64,000 nt of DNA from the NCBI GenBank assembly GCA_003023195.1, contig PXRX01000046.1, forward strand, positions 1-64,000, in the 5' to 3' direction. The notes below the pieces were generated by a model. It ran no database searches. It saw nothing but the letters and a program-made list of their open reading frames with translations, and was not told the origin of the DNA. This DNA comes from Halobacteriales archaeon QS_8_69_26 (GTDB lineage: Archaea > Halobacteriota > Halobacteria > Halobacteriales > SW-7-71-33). A program made the translations under genes and the position numbers. Shown here piece after piece: positions 11,701 through 20,700 of this stretch; position 1 is the stretch's first letter, and each line of letters begins with the position of its first letter.

Positions 11701-14700
11701 GACGGCACCGCGGTGAGAAACTCCACGGTCGAGAACGCGGACGTCGGCATCAACCTGACAGAGAACGCTGAAAACAACGTTTTCAACGACACGTCGGTCA
11801 CCGGGTACGCCGACTGGGCGGTCGTCGACGACTCCAGCGGGGCGGACAACCGGTTCAACAGGACGGACGTCGGCCTCGCCAACGGCAACCTCACGTTCAC
11901 GCCGGATGGGGTGAAAGTGAAGAAGGCAGACCGGACGCCGGCGCCCCCGGACGACCAGAACGACATCGACCTCTACATCAACGCCACGAACATCACCGAC
12001 TCGGCGAGCCTGGACCTGACGGTCAACTACGACCCCGGCGCCGCCAGCGACGTGAGCGAGTCGCGGCTTACGATCTGGCGCAACGCTACCGAGTGGTCCG
12101 AACTCGGCGGCACTGCCGACCCCGACCGTAACCAGGTGACGAACGAGGGCATCCAGGACTTCGGCGTGCTCGCACCGCTGGCCGAACGCGTGGTCACCGA
12201 GTGTGGGGTAATCGACGAGTCCGGGGGGTACCTCCTCGACTCGAACATCGTGAACGAGTCCACCGAGGTCTGTATCGAAATCACCGCCGACGACGTCACG
12301 CTGGACGGGCAGGGGAACCTGATCAACGGGACCAACGGCACGGAGAACTCGGTCGGTATCCTGGTGAGCAACGGTTCCTCGAACGTGAACGTCGAGAACG
12401 TCACGCTGGACGGCTGGGAGACGGCCGTCGGCGTCGGTGACGGTGGTTCGCCGACTGGCGTCACCGTCGAGAACGTGACGGTGCTCGCCGACCGGACCGC
12501 GGGCAGCAGAGTCACTGCCGGTATCGCCGCGACCGGCGGGTCGGACCTGACGGTCGGGAACAGCACCGTGTACAAGGTCGACCGCGGTATCGACGTCGAC
12601 GGGACCGGTTCGGTCACGCTGGAGAACAACACCGTCGAGAACGCCGAGGTCGGCGTCCGCCTCGCGGGCGCCGACTCGACGTACCGCGTGAACGGCACGA
12701 CCGTCGAGGTCGTCACCGAGGGAATCCGGGTCGTCGACTCCGGCAGTCTGACGTTCGAGAACACGACGGTGCGGGACGCCTCCGACTGGGCGGTCAACGC
12801 GACCAGGAGTTCCAACGTGGAGTTCACGAATCCCGACCTCGACCTGTCCAACGGGACCGCGTCGTTCACGCTGACCAACGTGAAGGTCGTCAAGGCCGAC
12901 GCGGCGGCGGTGGCGGACCCGCCGGGGACCGAGGGCGACATCGACCTGTTCCTGAACGCGACGACCGCGGACGGTTCCAGTCCCACCCTGGACCTGACGG
13001 TCAACTACGACCTCAGCGGGCGTCCCGACCTCATCGAGAACTCGACGGCCATCTGGCGCAACGACGGAGAAACGACCGGCGACTGGACCGAACTCGACAG
13101 CGACCTGGACCCCGCGAACGACACCGTCAGCCGGACGATCACGTCGATCGACCCGAGCGGTTCGACGGTCGGGCCGCTGGCGGCCAACCGGTCGATAGAC
13201 GAGTGCGGCGTCATCGACGACCCCGGCGAGTACGACCTCGTCGACCACATCAGCAACAGCGAGGCAGACGTGTGCATCGAAATCACGGCCTCGGACGTCA
13301 GGCTGAACGGTGGGGGTTACGAGGTCAACGGCACCAACGGCACGGACGGATCGATCGGCGTCTGGGTGAACGCCGCCGCCGTCGAGAACGTGACGGTCCA
13401 CGACCTGACGCTCGCCGGCTGGGAGACCGGGCTCGAGGCCGGCACCACTGGCGGCTCGCTGACCGGCGCGACGCTGAAGAACGTCGACGTCGTCCACCCC
13501 AACACGACCGACACCTCGACCGGCATCGAAGTGGTGGACGCGTCGAACGTGACCGTCCGGAACGCGATGGTCAGCAACTTCACGCGGGGGATCGTCCTGG
13601 ACAATGCCTCCGACAGCACGGTGGTCGGGAGCGACGTCGAGGACAGCGGGTCCGTCGGAGTCGAACTGACCAGTTCCCAGGGGACTCTCGTGAGGGGGAC
13701 GACCACCGTCGACGGTGCCGGTGACGGCATCGTCGTGACCGACTCGGCGAACGCAAAACTGGTCGACGACCGGGCGCTCAACAACTCCGACGACGGCATC
13801 GAAGTGAGCGGAACCGGCTCGGGCGTCAACCTGACGAACAACACCGTCGAGAACAACACCCACGGGGTCGCGCTCCGGTCGGTCTCCGGGGTGACGGCGG
13901 AGAACACCCGTGCCTGGAACAACACGGTGGGGATCCGGCTGGACGGCGCCGCCAACAACAGGTTCGCGAACGCGACGGTCCGGAACAACAGCGAGTGGGC
14001 GGTCGCGGCTACCCCGGACGGGAGCGGCACCGCAGCGAAGGGCAACGAGTTCGTGACCCCGGACCTGGCCCTGCCCAACGGCACGGTGACGTTCACCGCG
14101 ACCGACGTGAACGTCACGAAGGCCAACGCGTCGCTGGTGGCCGACCCGCCGGGGACCGAGGGCGACATCGACCTGTTCCTGAACGCGACGGCGACGTCCG
14201 CGAGTCCGAGCCTGGACCTGACGGTCGAGTACGACCTCTCCGGGCGCGACGACCTGGTCGAGCAGTCGGTCGCCATCTGGCGCAACGACGACGGGACGCC
14301 CGACACCTGGAACGAACTTGACAGCGATCTGAACACCTCGAACGACACGGTTTCCCGGGAAATTACGACCTTCGACGCGGGCGGTTCGACGTTCGGGCCG
14401 CTGGCGAGCAACCGGTCCATCGACGACTGTGGCGTCATCGACGACCCCGGCGAGTACGAACTGGTCGACGACATCACCGACGACGACGCGGAGACCTGCA
14501 TCGAGATTACGTCCTCGAACGTCTCCCTGCACGGGGGGTACCACCTCGTCGACGGCGTGAACGGCACGACCGACTCCCGGGGGATCTGGGTCAACGGGTC
14601 CAACCAGGAGAACGTGACCGTCGAGAACGTGTTCGTCGAGGGCTGGGCGACCGGCCTGCAGGTCGGCGTCGACAGTGGTACCTCGTTCGTGAACGGCACG

Positions 14701-17700
14701 GTCGCGAACGTCCGTGCGGTCGATCCGAACACGACCGACTCCGAGGGCGTCGTGCTGGTCGGCGTCGACGACGTCACGGTCACCAACGCCACGGTCGTCA
14801 ACGCCACCCGGGGTATCGTCGTCGACGACTCGCCGGATAGTACGGTCGAAGCTAGTTCGGTCCGGAACGCCTCGGACGTCGGTATCGACGTCTCGGGGTC
14901 GGGCGGGACCAACGTGACGGAGGCGTTCGTCAACGACTCCGGGACTGGGATCCGCCTCGCGAGTTCCTCGTCGTCGCGGCTGACCGACAACGAGGTCGTG
15001 AACAACAGCAATGACGGGATCCACGTCGAGAGTTCGACGGGCGTCACGGTGGAGCGCAACGACGCCGTGAACAACTCGGACGACGGGATCGAGATCGCGA
15101 GTTCCGGCAGCGCGTCCCTCCGGAAGAACACGGCACTGGACAACTCCGGGGCGGGCGTCAACCTCACCGCCAACTCCGACGACGCGGACCTCGTGGACAC
15201 GGTGGCGAGGAACAACACCGACGGCGTGCGCGTGGACGGTTCGACGGACCTCTTCGCCGAGAACGTCACGGTGACCGACAACGCGGACGGCGTGCGCCTC
15301 GCGGGCGCTCCCAGTAACTCGTTCGCGAACACCACCTTCAGGGACAACTCGGACTGGGCGATTCACGCCACGACCCGGGGCGGACAGCAGTCCAGCAACA
15401 ACGAGTTCGCGAGCCCGGACCTGGACCTGCCGAACGGGAACGCGTCGTTCACGCTGACCGACGTGAAACTCGCGAAGGCCAACGCGTCGCAGGTGGCCGA
15501 CTCGCCGGGGACCGAGGGCGACATCGACCTGTTCCTGAACGCGACGGACACGTCCGGCGCCGCGACCCTGGACCTGACGGTCGAATACGACCTCAGCGGG
15601 CGCGACGACCTGGTCGAGCAGTCGGTCGCCATCTGGCGCAACGACGAGGGGACGACCGCCAACTGGACCGACCTTGGCGGTGACCTCGACACGGACAACG
15701 ACACCGTCACGAAGGTGCTCACCACCTTCGACGACGTGTCGACGTTCGGGCCGCTTGCGGCAAACCGGTCGATCGACGACTGTGGCGTCATCGACGACCC
15801 CGGCGAGTACGAACTCGTCGACGACGTGACCGATGCGGACACCGACGTCTGTATCGAGATAACGGCCTCGAACGTCACCTTCGACGGCGGGAACTACGAA
15901 CTCAACGGCACCAACGGCACGGCCGGTTCGATCGGCGTCTGGGTGAACGCCTCGAACGACCGGAACGTGACGGTGACGGACCTGACGGTCGCCGGCTGGG
16001 AGACCGGGATGCAGGTCGGCTCGGCCGACGGGACCCTGACCAACGCGACGGTCGCCGACGTCCGGGCGGTCGCCTCCAACGGCTCCACCGTCAGCGAGGG
16101 CATCAACGTGACCGGCGCGGAGAACGCGACGGTGCGCGACGCGACGGTCCGGAACCAGACGCGCGGGATCGTATTTGACGACTCGACGGAGAGTACGGTC
16201 CGGAAAGCCACCGTCGAGAACGTCACCCTCGGCGTGCGCCTCGCTGGGTCCTCGGACCACGTGGTGAGTAACGTCACGGTCCGGAACGCGACCGACGCCG
16301 TCCAACTGGTCGATTCCGCGGACAACCTGTTCCGCAACACGACCGTCCGCGAGGTCACCGACTGGGTGGTCGACGCCAGTTCGAACAGTGCGCGCGGCGG
16401 GAACAACACCTTCCGGAGTCCGGACCTCGACCTGCCCAACGGGACGGTCGCCTTCGAGGTCGGCGACGCGAAGGTCACCACGGCGAACGCGTCCCGGGTG
16501 GCGGAGGCGCCGGGCCTCGAGGACGACATCGACCTGTTCCTCAACGCCACCGGATCGGGCTACCTGAACCTGACGGTCAACTACGACATCGACGGCGAAC
16601 CCACGCTCATCGAGGACTCGGTCCAGCTCTGGCGGAACGACAACGGGACCACCGAGGGCTGGACGGACCTCCCGAGCGACCTGGACACCGGCGACGACAC
16701 GGTGTCCGAAAACGTCACCGACCTCTCCGGCCCGGTGCGGACGGTCGGACCGCTGGCGACCAACCGGTCGATCGACTCGTGTGGCGAGATTACCGCACCC
16801 GGCGAGTACGAGGTGGTCGCCGACGTCACCGACGCCGAGGCGCCGGCCTGTCTCGAGGTGACCGCCTCGAACGTGAGCGTCGACGGCGGGTACCACGTCT
16901 TCGACGGCGTGAACGGCACTCCCGGGTCCCGGGGTGTCTGGGTCCACGACTCCAGCGGGCTGTCGAACGTGACGGTGACGGCGCTGACGACGACCGGCTG
17001 GGAGACCGGGGTCACGTTCAACGACACCACCGAGAACGGGACGCTCGAAGACGTGCTGGTCCCCGACGACAACGCGACGGTCGCGACCGGGATCGAACTG
17101 GGCGACGGGACCAACGTGACGGTCCGGAACGCCACGGTGGACAACGCGACCACCGGTATCGTGCTCGACGGCGTTACCGAGGGCGCGGTCGTCGACAGCG
17201 CGGTCAACGGCTCCGGGACCGGCGTCGCACTCCGGGGCGGGTCGAACAACAGCCTCGTCCGGACGAACGTGACGAACGCGAGCGGCGCCGGTGTGTCCCT
17301 GGCGGGGTCGGACGACAACGTGGTCGACAACACGACGGTCGCGAACACCTCCGACGGGGTCCGGCTCAGCAGTTCCTCGGACACCCTGTTCGCGAACGTG
17401 ACGATACACGCCAGCGCCGACTGGGCCGTCGTCGCCGAGTCCGGGTCCACCAACGCGACGTTCGACCATCCGAGGCTGGGCCTGCCCAACGGCACCGCGA
17501 ACTTCACGTTGAGCAACGTGAAGCTCCGTACCGTCGACCAGGACGACGCGCCCCAGACCCCGATCACCCAGGACGGTATCGGGATGTTCCTCAACGCGAC
17601 GAACACCACCAGCGAGGGTCAGTTCAACCTGACCGTCAGCTACGAACAGAGCGTCGAGGGGGACATCGTCGAGGACACCCTCGCTATCTGGCGGTACGAC

Positions 17701-20700
17701 GAGGCCGCCGACGACTGGACCGAACTCGACAGTGCCCTCGACACGGGCGACAACACGGTGTCCCGGAACATCTCCGGGTTCTCGGTGTTCGCACCGCTCG
17801 CGACGAACCGGACCATCACGGAGTGTGGGGTCATCGACAAGGAAGGACCGTGGGATATCGGCACGGACATCGTCAACGATTCGGTCGACCCCTGTATCCG
17901 GATCACTGCGTCGAACGCCACCCTCGACGGGCAGGGACACGTCATCAGCGGCAACCGCTCCGACTCCACGCTCGCTGGCCGCACGGGGATCCTGGTCAAC
18001 GACTCGGACCAGGTCACGAACGTCACGGTCGAGAACGTCGTGCTCACCAGCTGGTCCGAGGGGATCCGGTTCGGTGGTACCGAGAGCACCGGCGTGGACG
18101 TCGACGGCGTCACGGTGCGCAACGTCAACGCGACCGCCAGCGGACTCCCGGACGTCGGCGAGGGCCTCGAAACCGGCGTTCGCATCGTCGACTCGAAGAA
18201 CGCGACCCTGCAGGACGTGACCGTCGGGGGTAATGCCTCGCTGGTCGTCACCGACGGCATCGCCCTCGAGGGCGTCACCAACGCGACCGTCGCCGGCGGT
18301 GACGTCTCCGCCGCCGAGACCGGGATATCGGTCCGCGCCGGGTCCGACCGGGTCGACGTCGAGAACAACAGGGTGAGCAACGCCACCGTGGCGGGCGTCC
18401 GGGTCACCGGAAGTTCCACTGCGGTCGTGGTCGACGACAACGACGTCACGCACAGCGCCGATGGGATCGTCCTCGCGACGACGGCGACGGCCACGAACAA
18501 CACCCTGCTGTTCAACGACGCCGGGATCGTCCTCGACAGCGATTCGAACACGGTCCGGGACAACGTCTACGAGAACAACACCGAGGGCCTCGCGGTGCAG
18601 GGCCGGTTCAACGACGTCGAGAACGACACGTTCCGGAACAACACCAAGGGGGTACGGCTGTCGGCCTCGGACAACGAGTTCCGGAACCTGACCGTCCGGA
18701 ACAGCACTGACTGGTCGGTGGTCACCGACGACACCGTCCCGTCGCTGGTCGGCAACAACACCTTCGTGACCGCCGACTTCGACTTCCAGTACGGGACGGT
18801 GACGTTCACGGCCGGCGACGTCAACGTCAACCGGACCGCCGACGGGGACCGGCCCAGCATCGACTCGATCCCGGAGGCCAAGAAGGACGTCGACGTCTAC
18901 CTCAACGTCACCAGGGTCTCCAGCGCGGGGTACCTCAACCTCTCGGTCGACTACGTCCGCAGGAGTCCGCCCGAGATCGAAGACGAGACCCTGGCGGCCT
19001 GGCGGCACGACGGCACCTGGGACAACCGGAGCGGTGACGTCAACGAGACCACCCAGGTGATGCGCAAGAACCTCACCGCGGCGGCGAACGACTTCGGCGG
19101 CGGGGGCTCCGTGGTCATCGCGGCGCTGGCCGACCCGGCGGCGCCGGACTTCCGGGTCCGGATCAACGCGACCAACTCGCCGGTCAACGAGACCAAGACC
19201 CTGCAGGTGAGGGTCGACGTCACCAACACCGGCGACCTCGGCGGAACCCAGACCATCGCGCTGTCGCACAACGAGACTGCGGGTACCACCGAGGAGGAGA
19301 CCAGAACCCTGGATCCCGACGAGAGCGCAACCCTGAACCTGACCTGGGACACCAACCGCGGCGACTTCGGCGACTACGTGGCGAACGTCACCACCGAGAA
19401 CGACTCGGCCACCCGGAACGTCACGATCCTTCGGTTGCCGAACTTCACCGTAACCGACGTGGAGTCCGATTCGCCGGTCATCGAGGGCGAGACCCTCACG
19501 GTGAACGCGACGGTCGAGAACGTCGGTGATTCCCCGCAGACCCAGACGGTCAACATGACCATCGACGGGGAACCGAACGGTAGCGATACCGTCTCCCTCG
19601 ATCCGGGGGAGAGCAGGGATATCGAATTCACGTGGGACCCCACCGATGGCGATGACGGCAACTACACCGCCACGATACACAGCGCCAACGACTCCGGGGA
19701 CACGAACGTCCGGGTGCTGGACGCCCCCGACTTCCAGGTGACGATCAACGAGACCAACGACCCGGTCGTCGAGACGAACAACTTCACCGTGGAGGCCGTC
19801 ATCAACAACACGGGCGAGGTGAACGACACGCAGACCATCGAGATGGTCATCGAGGACAATGTCTCCAACAATGTCGTCGAGACCGTCTCGAAGACCGTGA
19901 GCGTGAACGGCGGCGCGGAGAAGACGATCCACCTGAACTGGTCGACCGTGCGTGGCGACGACGGCAACTACACGGCCAACGTCAGCTCCGAGAACGACCG
20001 GGAGGACGCCGGCGTGCAGGTGCTACGGGCGCCGAACTTCACGGTGACCGTCGTCAACGTCACCACGCCGGTGATAGAGGGCGAGAACGTCACGGCCACG
20101 GCCGACATCGAGAACACGGGCGAGGTCAACGACACCCAGACGGTCGAACTGGAGGTGAGCGACGGCATCGGTCCCCAGGACGAGCACGTGGACCTGACGC
20201 TGGGCCCCAACGAGGAGCAGCGGATCAACCTCACGTGGGAGACCGACCGTGGCCAGGACGGCAACTACACCCTCACCGTCACCAGCGCCAACGACTCCGA
20301 CGACGGAGACGTCTGGGTCAAGGACGACACGAACTTCCAGGTGAGCATCGACGGGACGAACTCCCCGGTCGTCGAGGGCGAGACGATGGACGTCGACGTC
20401 ACCGTCACGAACACCGGCGAGGTGCCGGGCGAACAGACGGTGGAGCTGACGATCCCCGGTGGCGGTACGGTGCGTGACGCCCGGACGGTCCAGCTCGACC
20501 CCAGTGAGCAGGCCTCGTTCACGCTCAACTGGTCGACGGATCCCACCGACGGCGACACCTACGTGGCCGAGGTCGCGAGCGCCAACGACTCCGCCCAGGA
20601 GGAGGTGACGGTCCAGACGCCCGCGAGCTTCCAGATCGCCGAAGTTGACACCAATGCCCCGGTGCTCGAATCGGAGACGATGGAGTTCGTCCTGCTCGTC

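Noticed and set aside
10096-19932. A 3,278-codon open frame on the minus strand inside the giant gene
   Set aside because: Its translation is rich in Val, Arg and Asp without domains and is the antisense shadow of repetitive GC-rich coding DNA; the plus strand has a clear signal peptide, domains and anchor.
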